Origin: an uncultured Planctomycetaceae bacterium
GTDB taxonomy: Bacteria > Planctomycetota > Planctomycetia > Pirellulales > Pirellulaceae
Length of the DNA: 40,334 nt
Assembly: GCA_903863885.1 (NCBI GenBank)
Contig: CAIPEB010000385.1
Coordinates: 1-40,334, forward strand
Direction of reading: 5' to 3'
Notes under the pieces: generated by a model
The model's input: the letters and a program-made list of their open reading frames with translations, nothing else
Told to the model about the DNA's origin: nothing
Databases searched by the model: none
Translations under genes and position numbers: made by a program
Shown here: positions 24,901-32,998 of the stretch, one piece after another
Layout of the letters: every line of letters begins with the position of its first letter
How positions within the stretch are numbered: the stretch's first letter is position 1

Positions 24901-26337
24901 TCAAGGCTTGGGTGAATCGGACATCAGCTGTTGAATCATCGAGTCGGCCTGGGCGGCGGTCGTTTCGTCTCCCATGGCGCGGCTGGATTCCGCGAGTACG
25001 CCGCAGGCACGCAGGGCCTCGGTGCGGTCCATTGCCTGCTGTTTCAGAGCGGACTCCGCAAACCACTTCGCCTGCTTGAAATCGCCGCCCCGAAAATACA
25101 GCTGCGCGAGCGATACGTATCCGATGGCCAGGTCGGGCCGCATCGAAACGACCTGCTTCGATGCGGATTCCGCGAGTGCCAGGTCGCCCGTTTCGCTCGC
25201 CAAACTGGCGAGGTTAATGTAATGCCGCACTTCGGCCGGTTCGATTTCCGTGAGTCGGCGCTGCGCAAGCAGCGCGTCGGCGATCCGTCCCGATTTCCGC
25301 AGAAATGTCACGAATTCGCCGCAAACAACCGGGTTCTGCGGGTCCAGCGACATCGATCGCATCAGCAGCCGCTCGGCCTCTGCCGGGGCTCCCTGGCGCT
25401 CGTACACGGCCGCAATGCGCCCCGTCGCAGCGACGGCGATGTTTCTCAGCTCCGCATCGTATCGGGATTGAAAGGGCTTCTCCGACGCTGAACTCTGCTG
25501 GGCCTTTCTGGCCGCGAATTCCTGGCGGTGCTTGGCCGCATCTTCGGTCTTGCCCTGCGCCGCGCAAGCGCTGGCCAGAGAGAAGTAGACCGTATCCGAT
25601 TTCTCCCCGCAGTCCTTGGCCGTCGTCAGGCTCTTTTCCGCCTCAGGAAACCGTTGTCTCTGCAGTTGGACCTGGCCGAGCTGCAGCCAGTTCGGAGCGG
25701 ACTTGGGAAACGCGGCCAGTCCCTGCTGTGCAACCGCCTCTGCCTCCTCCAATTCGCTCAGCTTGATCAGAGCGGCAGTGAGTTCGTAGTAGATCTCAGG
25801 AGACGAGCAACCGGCCGCGAGACCCTTCCGCAAGGCGACCTTGGCTTCTTCGTCGTTACCCAGCTCCATGGCGGCCCGCGCGAAGCCGACGTAGGGGCCC
25901 GCATGTTTCGGGTCCAATTCAATGCACTGGCGCCACAGATCGACGGCTTCCTGGGTCTGTTGCAGATCCATATCCAGAAGAGCCACTGCATGAATGGCGG
26001 CCGGCAATTCGGGATACCGTTTCAGCAGGTCCTGCCCCGATTTCTTGAGTTCGTTTCGCAATTCACCCGCTTCAAAAGTCGCCGGAGTGGCGGGCAGCAC
26101 GATGGTCGGCTTGGGGATTTCCGGCGACTTCTCAGCATCGGCAATTCCCGAATCCATTCGCTCGTCCACGGGCGCAGGTGGGCGCAGGCCCATTACGATG
26201 GCGACCGCCACCGCGGTCACGCAGCAGAAGATCAGGAGCCGTTTGTAATGACGCCATCGTGAGGGCGCCGCTGTCGCGTCAGTTCCCGATGCGGGGACTG
26301 TCGGCCTGTCACGATGTCGCAGCCTGCGTTTGCTCAT
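24901..26337 (-). CDS. Membrane-anchored tetratricopeptide repeat protein
   Basis: This 478-residue protein has a basic N-terminus, one membrane helix (about 33-50, LLIFCCVTAVAVAIVMGL) and then TPR-type helix pairs to the end (for example VDLWRQCIELDPKHAGPYVG and AERLLMRSMSLDPQNPVVCG, each with the spacing of a 34-residue unit). The topology suggests a repeat domain outside the cytoplasm that binds partner proteins; the two flanking CRTAC1 proteins are the obvious candidates. The start at 26337 has no strong ribosome binding site but gives the positive-inside anchor expected. It lies between two CRTAC1 genes on the same strand (96 bases after one, 24 before the other). Confidence 0.88.
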   Translation of the reverse strand: MSKRRLRHRDRPTVPASGTDATAAPSRWRHYKRLLIFCCVTAVAVAIVMGLRPPAPVDERMDSGIADAEKSPEIPKPTIVLPATPATFEAGELRNELKKSGQDLLKRYPELPAAIHAVALLDMDLQQTQEAVDLWRQCIELDPKHAGPYVGFARAAMELGNDEEAKVALRKGLAAGCSSPEIYYELTAALIKLSELEEAEAVAQQGLAAFPKSAPNWLQLGQVQLQRQRFPEAEKSLTTAKDCGEKSDTVYFSLASACAAQGKTEDAAKHRQEFAARKAQQSSASEKPFQSRYDAELRNIAVAATGRIAAVYERQGAPAEAERLLMRSMSLDPQNPVVCGEFVTFLRKSGRIADALLAQRRLTEIEPAEVRHYINLASLASETGDLALAESASKQVVSMRPDLAIGYVSLAQLYFRGGDFKQAKWFAESALKQQAMDRTEALRACGVLAESSRAMGDETTAAQADSMIQQLMSDSPKP

Positions 26338-26433
26338 GTTTCACGCAATCGTCCATGTTCGAGTCCGCCGCGTTGGTTCCCCGCTCGGATTCGTACGCGT
26401 GCTCAAGTCCCGATGGGTTGTTCCGCCGAAGTC

Positions 26434-28107
26434 CTACTCGGTGTTCCCCTCGACCAGGTTCACGCACCTGTCGACTGTTCCAATAGAAAAGGATTCGCGG
26501 CGGCCTCCGAGCCATTGTACCTCGACCTTGTCAATCCGGTTGACGGCGCCAAGCCCGAAGTGCAAACGCGATCCGAAATGGCTCTGGTAGGCGCGGCCGC
26601 TGTGGACTTCCGCGACCTGTGCGGAAGCTCCGCAAACAACCCGCACTCGCGCGCCGACGCCGTCCCGATTTGCGGTGCGTCCGACCAGGCGAAGTTCGAT
26701 CCAGTGGTTTGTGGTGCGGGTATCGTTCCGCAGCAGGTTCGATCGGGCGTTCGCATTGAGTATTGAGACGTCGACATCGCCGTCGTTGTCGAAATCGTCG
26801 AAGGCCGCGCCGCGGCTGCTCTCGACGACCGCCATGCCGCCGCCGCACTGGCCGGTGACGTCGACAAACTTCTTTCCGCCGGCGTTCCACAACAGGATGT
26901 TCGGCGTCCGATACGAAGTCCGCGTGTCGAATTCCCGAATGTTCTCCAGAAAATGGCCGCACGCGATGAACGCGTCACGTCTGCCGTCGTTGTCAAAATC
27001 GACCAATCCCACGCCCCACTTGGTATGCGGGAACGCGGTGCGGCCGACGCCGGTGGCCCGGGACGCGTCGATGAATGTCCCGTTTCCCTGATTGTGGTAA
27101 AGCACGGGAAACTGCGCCGTGTAGTCCGTCATCAGCAGGTCGAGGTGGCCGTCGTTGTCGAAGTCTCCGCAGTCGGCACCCATGCCTCCGTTAACGTTGC
27201 CGTGGAAGTCGTAGGCCAGGCCGGCTTCGGACGCGGCTTCGCTGAAGTGGCCGCGGCCGTCGTTACGAAAAAAGAAGTTCGGCGCGTTGTCGTTGCATAC
27301 GAAGATGTCCGTATCTCCATCCTCGTCCAGATCCGCGCACACGGTTCCCATGCTCGGTCCGGCCACGGAACCGATCCCCGATACACCGCTGATGTCCGTG
27401 AACGTGCCGTCCCCGTTGTTGCGGAGCAGAGTGTCGGACTCCGGAGCGTAATCGCCCGGGCCGGGCGGATACGGAAAGGAACGTTTCACGACTTCCGCAT
27501 GTCGGGCGTAGCTGAACGCCACATAATTCGCGGCATACAAGTCGAGATCTCCGTCTCCATCGATATCGAGGAAGCAGCAGCCCGCGCCGAATCTTTCGCC
27601 GCGCCCCACCCCGGCCTGTTCGGTGGCATCGCGGAATGTGCCGTCTCCGTTGTTGGAGTAGAGCGTGTTTCGCCCGTAGTTGCTGAGATACAGATCGATA
27701 TCTCCATCGTTGTCGTAGTCCGCCGCTGCGACTCCCAGCGTGAAACGCAGTTCTCCCACACCGGCCGGGGCCGTAACGTCGGCGAAGGTACCATCGCCCA
27801 GGTTACGGTACATTGCGTTGGGCAACTCGCTCGGAATTGCCGTTCCCTGCAGCGGCGCTCCGTTGGAAAAGTAAATGTCCACCAGCCCGTCGCCATCGAA
27901 ATCGGCAGTGGCCACACCGGCGACCATGAGTTCGACGAGGTACTTCTGTCCGCTGCCTCCGGCACTGTGCACGAAACGGATTCGGGACTGTTCGGTCGCA
28001 TCGCTCAGGCGAATCGTCGAGCGCACGGGAGCGTCGCCTCCGGTCGCTTCGACAGCGGCGCCGAGCAGCAACCCGAAAATCGCGTATTGGAGGGGCGATA
28101 TCCTCAT
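26434..28107 (-). CDS. CRTAC1 family protein (FG-GAP repeats plus ASPIC/UnbV domain), first copy
   Basis: The 557-residue protein has a signal-like N-terminus (LQYAIFGLLLGAAVEATGG), a repeat propeller (about 40-460) and an ASPIC/UnbV C-terminal domain (NHWIELRLVG, GARVRVVCGA, EVHSGRAYQSHFG, VEVQWLGG). Calcium-loop motifs include DFDGDGLVD, DYDNDGDID, DIDGDGDLD, DLDEDGDTD and DFDNDGDVD. Alignment by eye with the copy at 23215-24876 shows the same block order throughout, for example SGQKYLVELMVAG here and SGQRYIVESVVAG there, pointing to duplication followed by considerable divergence. It is the first gene of the set and has a good promoter upstream. Likely an exported, calcium-stabilised binding protein. 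Confidence 0.91.
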   Translation of the reverse strand: MRISPLQYAIFGLLLGAAVEATGGDAPVRSTIRLSDATEQSRIRFVHSAGGSGQKYLVELMVAGVATADFDGDGLVDIYFSNGAPLQGTAIPSELPNAMYRNLGDGTFADVTAPAGVGELRFTLGVAAADYDNDGDIDLYLSNYGRNTLYSNNGDGTFRDATEQAGVGRGERFGAGCCFLDIDGDGDLDLYAANYVAFSYARHAEVVKRSFPYPPGPGDYAPESDTLLRNNGDGTFTDISGVSGIGSVAGPSMGTVCADLDEDGDTDIFVCNDNAPNFFFRNDGRGHFSEAASEAGLAYDFHGNVNGGMGADCGDFDNDGHLDLLMTDYTAQFPVLYHNQGNGTFIDASRATGVGRTAFPHTKWGVGLVDFDNDGRRDAFIACGHFLENIREFDTRTSYRTPNILLWNAGGKKFVDVTGQCGGGMAVVESSRGAAFDDFDNDGDVDVSILNANARSNLLRNDTRTTNHWIELRLVGRTANRDGVGARVRVVCGASAQVAEVHSGRAYQSHFGSRLHFGLGAVNRIDKVEVQWLGGRRESFSIGTVDRCVNLVEGNTE

Positions 28108-28174
28108 GCGCTGCCGGTTGATGTGCTGACGGAAGAATCAGGATGAGTTCTGTTTGCTGAAGCTGAGACTGGCG

Positions 28175-28203
28175 ATTCTAGATTTGCGACCGCGGACTGT
28201 CGA
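28175..28203 (-). promoter_or_regulatory. Sigma70-like promoter of the CRTAC1-TPR-CRTAC1 set
   Basis: On the minus strand TCGACA (28203-28198, five of six) is followed after exactly 17 bases by TAGAAT (28180-28175, five of six). Transcription would begin near 28168, about 60 bases before the first CRTAC1 start codon. It lies in the 136-base gap after the nicotinamidase gene, which is on the same strand. Confidence 0.6.
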
Positions 28204-28243
28204 GTTGCACCATCACGTTGCTTAATCGGCGGGCGTCCTCAAG

Positions 28244-28873
28244 TCAGACGCGGATGACTCCGGCCTCGTTCATTTCCAGCCAGGCTGCCGCCAGGGATCC
28301 TCCGACGTCGATGCCGCGGCAAGCTTTCTCGATCACGGTGACCTCGAAACCGAGTCGCTTCGCGTCGAGGGCCGAATAGGCCACGCAGAAATCGGTTGCC
28401 AAGCCGACAATGCATAGTCGCATCAGGCCGCGCTCACGCAGGTATCCGGCCAGGCCGGTCGGAGTCCGGCGGTCGTTCTCGAAGAACGCCGAGTACGAGT
28501 CGATTTCGCGGTGGTATCCCTTGCGGATCACCAGCTCACAATGCGCGACATCCAGGTCGGGATGGAACCCGGCTCCCGCAGTCCCTTGAATACAGTGATC
28601 GGGCCACAGCACCTGCGGGCCGTAGGGCAGATTCACCTGTTCCAGCGGTTTCTTGCCGGGATGCGAGGAGGCGAACGACAGGTGATTCGCGCAGTGCCAG
28701 TCCTGGGTGAGTATCACGTGCGCGAACTGCCGCGAGAGCCTGTTGATAATTGGTACCACTTCGTCGCCGCCTGCGACCGCCAGGGCTCCATCGGGACAGA
28801 AGTCGTTCTGGATATCGACCACCAGCAGCACGCGGTTTTCAGTCGGCAGATGCGAGAGCAAATCGTCGGGCAT
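28244..28873 (-). CDS. pncA: Nicotinamidase
   Basis: The enzyme hydrolyses nicotinamide to nicotinate and ammonia for NAD salvage. The 209-residue length is normal. The catalytic triad is Asp20 (VVDIQNDF), Lys118 (VIRKGY) and Cys163 (ATDFCVAY). The metal site is Asp58, His60 and His64 (QDWHCANH). WPDHCIQGTAGAGFHPDL is the standard family region, and GLATDFCV carries the cis-peptide oxyanion turn. The protein is cytoplasmic. AAGG lies about nine bases before the ATG. It starts 44 bases after a winged-helix gene on the same strand and is probably cotranscribed with it. Confidence 0.95.
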   Translation of the reverse strand: MPDDLLSHLPTENRVLLVVDIQNDFCPDGALAVAGGDEVVPIINRLSRQFAHVILTQDWHCANHLSFASSHPGKKPLEQVNLPYGPQVLWPDHCIQGTAGAGFHPDLDVAHCELVIRKGYHREIDSYSAFFENDRRTPTGLAGYLRERGLMRLCIVGLATDFCVAYSALDAKRLGFEVTVIEKACRGIDVGGSLAAAWLEMNEAGVIRV

Positions 28874-28917
28874 TTCGGTGACCTTGCGATTGATTCATCC
28901 GGCACGCGGTTCGGGTG

Positions 28918-29466
28918 CTACGGGATATCGTGATGTTCAATAAAACGCCGGCCGGCGTCGGTCAAGGACTCGCCGCCGCGTTCGCCCCGCGGCCGATGCA
29001 CGAGATTCATCGAGCGGAGATGGTCGAGGTAGTTGCCGAGCGTGGTGCGGCTCAACCGCGTTTGGCTGGCAAGCTCGTCCTGAAGCGTTGCCTTGTGGGA
29101 GCTTTTTCGCAGCAAGCGGAGGATATGCCACTCTCCCTCCCTGAGCTCGATCTTTGGAAACGACGACGAATCGGTGGGGCCCATCTCCGCCAGTTGTCTT
29201 GTCCACCATTGCGCCAGCTCCGAACCATATCGGATGATCAGCAAATCGGAATCCCCGGACTGCAAGCTCAACTCAACGCGTCCCGCGTCGGCATGTTCGA
29301 GCAATGCTCTCAGCCACAGCGGGTCCGTTCGGATGATTGAGCACTCGAGGCGGCCGGCGATGCCTTCAACGGCATCCATGAGTGCCTGCGCGACGTGCAG
29401 CATCTCCCGGTAGAGATCGTCCGAGGAAAGGCAAATCGATCGGATCTGCTCGAGTGGATCGGTCAT
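28918..29466 (-). CDS. Winged-helix (MarR/ArsR-like) DNA-binding protein
   Basis: The 182-residue protein has an N-terminal region of unknown type (about 1-105) and a C-terminal winged helix (about 108-178). In the latter, LREGEWHILRLLRKSSHKAT leads to a recognition helix RLSRTTLGNYLDHLRSMN and a wing RPRGERGGES. The N-terminal part shows no domain I recognise and may sense a ligand or dimerise. The gene lies 44 bases before pncA on the same strand, so control of NAD salvage is a reasonable guess. The ATG at 29466 has no ribosome binding site; a TAGAAT -10 ends six bases upstream, which suggests a leaderless message. Confidence 0.75.
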   Translation of the reverse strand: MTDPLEQIRSICLSSDDLYREMLHVAQALMDAVEGIAGRLECSIIRTDPLWLRALLEHADAGRVELSLQSGDSDLLIIRYGSELAQWWTRQLAEMGPTDSSSFPKIELREGEWHILRLLRKSSHKATLQDELASQTRLSRTTLGNYLDHLRSMNLVHRPRGERGGESLTDAGRRFIEHHDIP

Positions 29467-29472
29467 TGACGT

Positions 29473-29500
29473 ATTCTACCAACGAAAATCGCCCGGTCGA
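29473..29500 (-). promoter_or_regulatory. Promoter producing a probably leaderless mRNA for the wHTH-pncA pair
   Basis: On the minus strand TAGAAT (29478-29473) ends six bases before the ATG at 29466, so transcription should start at or next to the start codon. A partial -35 match, TCGACC, lies 16 bases upstream (about 29500-29495). No Shine-Dalgarno motif precedes the ATG. Confidence 0.45.
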
Positions 29501-29541
29501 ATTCCGGACGTCCCGCCGTTTTCGCTCCGCGGCCAAGCGGC

Positions 29542-29570
29542 TTGTAATCTGCCGGGCAAGAGGGCATTAT
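29542..29570 (+). promoter_or_regulatory. Candidate promoter of the alpha/beta hydrolase gene
   Basis: TTGTAA (29542-29547) and CATTAT (29565-29570) are spaced by 17 bases, each matching four of six consensus positions. The predicted start near 29577 leaves a leader of about 37 bases with a strong AAGGAAGGAG before the ATG. Confidence 0.4.
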
Positions 29571-29613
29571 TTGGCACACTCAGGCAGAGCGAAAGAACAA
29601 GGAAGGAGAATTC

Positions 29614-30534
29614 ATGCGATCCGATTTGTCTCAACGAAACGCAGTCGGTAGACGTATCGTGCTGATCGGTTGCCTTACGCTCGCGGTCGCAGTGGCTTCG
29701 CACGCTGCTGAATTGCCGAAGAACCCGCCGGCTCCTGAGAAAATCGCCCTTTGGTCCGGGCCCGCTCCTGTGGGTGACGGGGGTTCCGAAGCGACCGGCG
29801 GAGTGATTACGTTGCATCGGCCCTCGCCCGAAAAGGCCAACGGGACGGCTGTCGTCATCTGTCCCGGGGGGGGCTACGGGGGGCTGGTTGTCGGGCCCGA
29901 GGGGCACGGCATCGCCGAGTGGCTGAACCAGCACGGCATCACCGGTATTGTCCTCGAATATCGGCTTCCGGCCGGCAGGCGGCTCGTGCCGCTGCTCGAC
30001 GCTCAACGCGCCATTCGCACCGCAAGGGCAAAAGCCGCGGACTGGAAAATCGATCCGAAACGCATCGGCATCATGGGGTTCTCGGCCGGCGGGCATCTGG
30101 CTTCCACCGCAGGCACGCACTTCGACGCGGGCGACCCGAAAGCCGCTGATCCCGTTGATCGATTAAGTTGCCGGCCCGACTTCATGATCCTCGTTTATCC
30201 CGTGATCACGATGAACGAGCAGACCCACCGCGGCTCACAGTCGAATCTTCTCGGCCGCGATCCGACGCCCGATGTGCTCGCCTTCTTCTCAAATGAAAAG
30301 CAGGTGACCGACCAGACGCCGCCGGCATTCCTCGCCCACGCGCTGGATGACAGGGCGGTGCATCCCGACAACAGCCTGCGCTTCTACGAGGCGTTGCAGG
30401 CCCATCACGTGGCCGCGGAATACCTGCAGCTTCCCAGCGGCGGACACGGACTCAACGGCTATCGCGGCCCGATGTGGGATGCTTGGCAGACCAAATCGCT
30501 TGAGTGGCTGGCCGCGCAGAAACTCGTGCCCTGA
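29614..30534 (+). CDS. Exported alpha/beta hydrolase (esterase-like)
   Basis: The 306-residue protein has an N-terminal signal peptide (about 12-32) and an alpha/beta hydrolase fold. The oxyanion motif is CPGGGYGG (83-90), the nucleophile elbow GFSAGG has Ser157, the acid is probably Asp245 or Asp246 (HALDDRAVHP), and the base is His278 (GGHGLNGY). This set resembles acetyl-xylan-esterase/lipase-type proteins (often annotated BD-FAE or Axe-like) found in polysaccharide loci. It probably removes acetyl or feruloyl-like esters from polysaccharides or their fragments outside the cytoplasm. AAGGAAGGAG sits four bases before the ATG. It converges on a glycosidase-like gene with 92 bases between the stops. 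Confidence 0.9.
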   Translation: MRSDLSQRNAVGRRIVLIGCLTLAVAVASHAAELPKNPPAPEKIALWSGPAPVGDGGSEATGGVITLHRPSPEKANGTAVVICPGGGYGGLVVGPEGHGIAEWLNQHGITGIVLEYRLPAGRRLVPLLDAQRAIRTARAKAADWKIDPKRIGIMGFSAGGHLASTAGTHFDAGDPKAADPVDRLSCRPDFMILVYPVITMNEQTHRGSQSNLLGRDPTPDVLAFFSNEKQVTDQTPPAFLAHALDDRAVHPDNSLRFYEALQAHHVAAEYLQLPSGGHGLNGYRGPMWDAWQTKSLEWLAAQKLVP

Positions 30535-30626
30535 TTCGCGGCAGGCAATGCGAGATCGCACGCAGATCGTTGCGGGCGCCGGCAGTCACGCGGCAGCGGA
30601 CGGCCGGCATGTAAGGGTGACACCGG

Positions 30627-32591
30627 TCACGGTTTGATCGCGTTGGCCGTCATGGGGCGATGGTATCGGTCGCGCAATGCCGGTTCGCGCAGCATGACCG
30701 CCTGCAGGAATCGAAAACTGTCGGCGAGGAAGCCCTCGTAGCCGGAGGCCTTGCCGTTCCAGTCGGTCCAGTCAATCCCCTGCCCGCCCGCATCGCAGAC
30801 GCCGTTCTGGAACTTGCCCTGAGCCTGACGTTCGAGCATCGCTCTCAGAACCATGTCCGCCTTTTCGGGCTGCCCGACAACGTAGTGTGCGGCCATGAAG
30901 TGCAGGACCTGACCGGCTGTGATGCCGCCGTTCTGATACTGTCCGAAGGTATCCGTGCCGTCTTCGCGTTGAGCAATGCCGAGGCCGTCGGGCAGCAGGT
31001 AATCGCTGCGGTGCACGGGGACGAGCATCGGCGGAATCCCGAGATCGAACCGTTTGAAGCCCGCTTCGTCGATCTTTTTCCAGAGTCGCCCGAGAATGTC
31101 GCGGCCCTGTTCCGGAGACACCAGTCCGTACTCGATCGCCAGGCCGTTGACGATCGGCGTGGCATAGTCGTGCAATTCGCCGTCCTCGCTTCTCCACCAG
31201 GCAAGCCAGCCAGTGGCCGGGTTGAATAGTGCTTTTGCATAGCTTGCCTTCAGCCGATCGGCCAGTCCGCTGTAATACGCATGCTTGTCGGCGCGTCCCA
31301 GTCGGGCCTCCAGTTCGGCCAGGCAGCGGAACGCCCGGTAGATGATCGCGTTGGTGTAGCCGTCCTTGTGGCCGCAATTGAGAGCGTCGAACCATGCACA
31401 GGATCGCGCCGGTTGTTTCAGCGTGCCTCGGTTGCCGCTCTGAGTCGCCTCGATCATTCCGTCATTATCCACGTCGCGTTTCGCGAGAAACTCGGCGATG
31501 AACTCCAGTCGTTCGATGCGTCTGGCCAGCCAGTCACGGTCGCCCGTGGATTCGAAGTAGTCCCAGGCCGCGATGATCGGGCCGGCGTTCGCATCGAGGA
31601 AGTTCCCGTAATCCCAATAGCAGATCACTTCGCCTGTCGGTCGCGTGCGCTGGTCCAGCCAGAAATCGATCGTCCGGCGAACGAGCGAGGCCACGGAGAT
31701 TTCCGGCGTGATCTGCGGAGTCCAGAGAGACTGATCCGCATAGAACCAAAGGGAGCAACTGGCCGGATCGCTGATCACGTTATTGCCCAGCAGGCCGGGG
31801 GGCGAACTGAAGGGCCTTGTCTGGTCGCCCCACTTGGCGCTTGGCTGAAAAATGCCGACCCATCCTCGACGCGCCGCTTCCCACATCGACTTGTCCGCGA
31901 GACCTTCCGGCGCCGGCAGCATGATCGGCGAGAGCTTCAGCGAACACGATGGGTTTGCTTTCGAAAGCGGCAGTTCCACGATGAGGTCGACGATCTTATC
32001 GGTTCGGCTTCCTTCGAGTCTCGCCTTCAGCCGCTGGCCTCCCGCCTCGGCAAACAGCATCTGGCCGAAATCCGGAGCGTTGATCACTGCGGGCAGAGTC
32101 AGCGTACCATCTTCATTCCAAACCGACGGCAGCACGGTCGTCGGCGTGACTCGCGGGTCGAAGGGGATGATCAACTCGATCAGGCCGTCTGCGTTCTTCG
32201 CATCGTTTTCCTGCGAGATCTGCATCGAAATCGCATCGGGCGCCGGTGCCACACTCCACGACAACTCGGTGCCAGGCGCAGCCAGACGGAAGATCGTGAC
32301 GCCCGGTTTCGCATCGACCGAGCGGAGCGTTATTCCGTCGCCCGTCTTGCCCGGGTCGGCGGATTGCATTCGCAGTCGCATCGTGTGGGGCGTTCGCAAC
32401 AGGTTCGATTCAACTCGCGAGCCCCCTTCGGTATCCCAACTCAGGCACGTGACTTCGGGACGTTGCTGGCTCACTTCGATGCGAATCTTCGCCGGGCCGG
32501 CGCCGGCCGCCGTGCAGCAGAAGACTCCGCATGCGAGCATCCCGACCAGCATGCCTGCCAAATGTCGATGCGATTCTGTGTTGGTCCGCAC
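30627..32591 (-). CDS. Exported six-hairpin glycosidase-like protein (GH63/amylo-glucosidase-like)
   Basis: Starting at GTG 32591 the protein has 654 residues with a signal peptide (about 10-30; LAGMLVGMLACGVFCCTAAG). A beta-rich N-terminal half (to about 260) is followed by a six-hairpin alpha/alpha barrel. Barrel motifs seen are TGEVICYWDYGNFLDANAGP (near the start), VDNDGMIEATQSGN, SCAWFDALNCGHKDGYTNAI and DLGIPPMLVP. These resemble the glucoamylase-like superfamily (GH15/GH63/amylo-alpha-1,6-glucosidase), but I cannot fix the family or the substrate. GGAGGG lies eight bases before the GTG, and the longer frame to 32651 has no such support. The 407-base space upstream separates it from a divergent gene. 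Confidence 0.78.
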   Translation of the reverse strand: MRTNTESHRHLAGMLVGMLACGVFCCTAAGAGPAKIRIEVSQQRPEVTCLSWDTEGGSRVESNLLRTPHTMRLRMQSADPGKTGDGITLRSVDAKPGVTIFRLAAPGTELSWSVAPAPDAISMQISQENDAKNADGLIELIIPFDPRVTPTTVLPSVWNEDGTLTLPAVINAPDFGQMLFAEAGGQRLKARLEGSRTDKIVDLIVELPLSKANPSCSLKLSPIMLPAPEGLADKSMWEAARRGWVGIFQPSAKWGDQTRPFSSPPGLLGNNVISDPASCSLWFYADQSLWTPQITPEISVASLVRRTIDFWLDQRTRPTGEVICYWDYGNFLDANAGPIIAAWDYFESTGDRDWLARRIERLEFIAEFLAKRDVDNDGMIEATQSGNRGTLKQPARSCAWFDALNCGHKDGYTNAIIYRAFRCLAELEARLGRADKHAYYSGLADRLKASYAKALFNPATGWLAWWRSEDGELHDYATPIVNGLAIEYGLVSPEQGRDILGRLWKKIDEAGFKRFDLGIPPMLVPVHRSDYLLPDGLGIAQREDGTDTFGQYQNGGITAGQVLHFMAAHYVVGQPEKADMVLRAMLERQAQGKFQNGVCDAGGQGIDWTDWNGKASGYEGFLADSFRFLQAVMLREPALRDRYHRPMTANAIKP

Positions 32592-32690
32592 GCAAGTACC
32601 CTCCGAGCCGAGAATCGAGAATCGAACTACGCGGATCGTACCACATGCCATAGCGCGCCGCGCTCCCTATGACTGTGTGTTACGCCCTCG

Positions 32691-32738
32691 TGTGGCATGG
32701 CCTGCTTGCCGGTCGTGTGCACGATATTAATGAACGAC
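32691..32738 (+). repeat. Dispersed intergenic repeat R3, copy b
   Basis: It shares with 17382-17424 a TGTGGCA edge, GGCC, GCTTGCCG, then an AT-rich tail ending GAACGAC. The stem is weaker here because of base changes (GGCATGGCC against GGCACGGCC). It lies 100 bases upstream of the glycosidase-like gene. Confidence 0.7.
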
Positions 32739-32952
32739 CGACAACGGATGGCACGGACGATGCGGTTGTTTCGCGACGGGTTGGCCGGTGGTACGATGGT
32801 AAGCGACCTCGTCACACAAAGTGACTGACGGATCGCTATGTTGGACGGGTTCTCACCGGAAGAGCGGCAGCGAGGCCGCTGGTCCACAGTTCACACCTTT
32901 GCCCGCGTGCCGTAGTTCGGATGGCGAATTCCGAACGGCCAAGCCTGCAACT

Positions 32953-32973
32953 GGATTGCCGCCGGCGCAATCC
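32953..32973 (+). promoter_or_regulatory. Leader hairpin just before the gene at 32999
   Basis: A perfect seven-base stem GGATTGC/GCAATCC encloses CGCCGGC. It ends 25 bases before the ATG and 14 bases before the AGGAG ribosome binding site, a position where a hairpin could affect translation or mRNA stability. No T-run follows. Confidence 0.4.
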
Positions 32974-32998
32974 CCTCAAGAAGATCAGGAGTCAAATT

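Larger units (their letters stand above)
32592..32998. other. Intergenic region with repeat R3b and a leader hairpin, no gene seen
   Basis: This 407-base space separates two divergent genes. It contains the R3b repeat (32691-32738) and the GGATTGC hairpin (32953-32973). The plus-strand frame open from 32921 is only an upstream extension of the following gene. I found no convincing promoter pair here. Confidence 0.55.

Noticed and set aside
23221-24915. 564-codon plus-strand frame opposite the CRTAC1 gene
   Set aside because: Val/Ile/His-rich repeats are the reverse reading of Asp-rich FG-GAP repeats, not a protein in its own right. The same applies to 26953-28146.
23215-28107. Repetitive tract in the CRTAC1 genes as a DNA satellite
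   Set aside because: The periodicity comes from Asp-rich calcium-loop codons in propeller repeats and is explained by the proteins.
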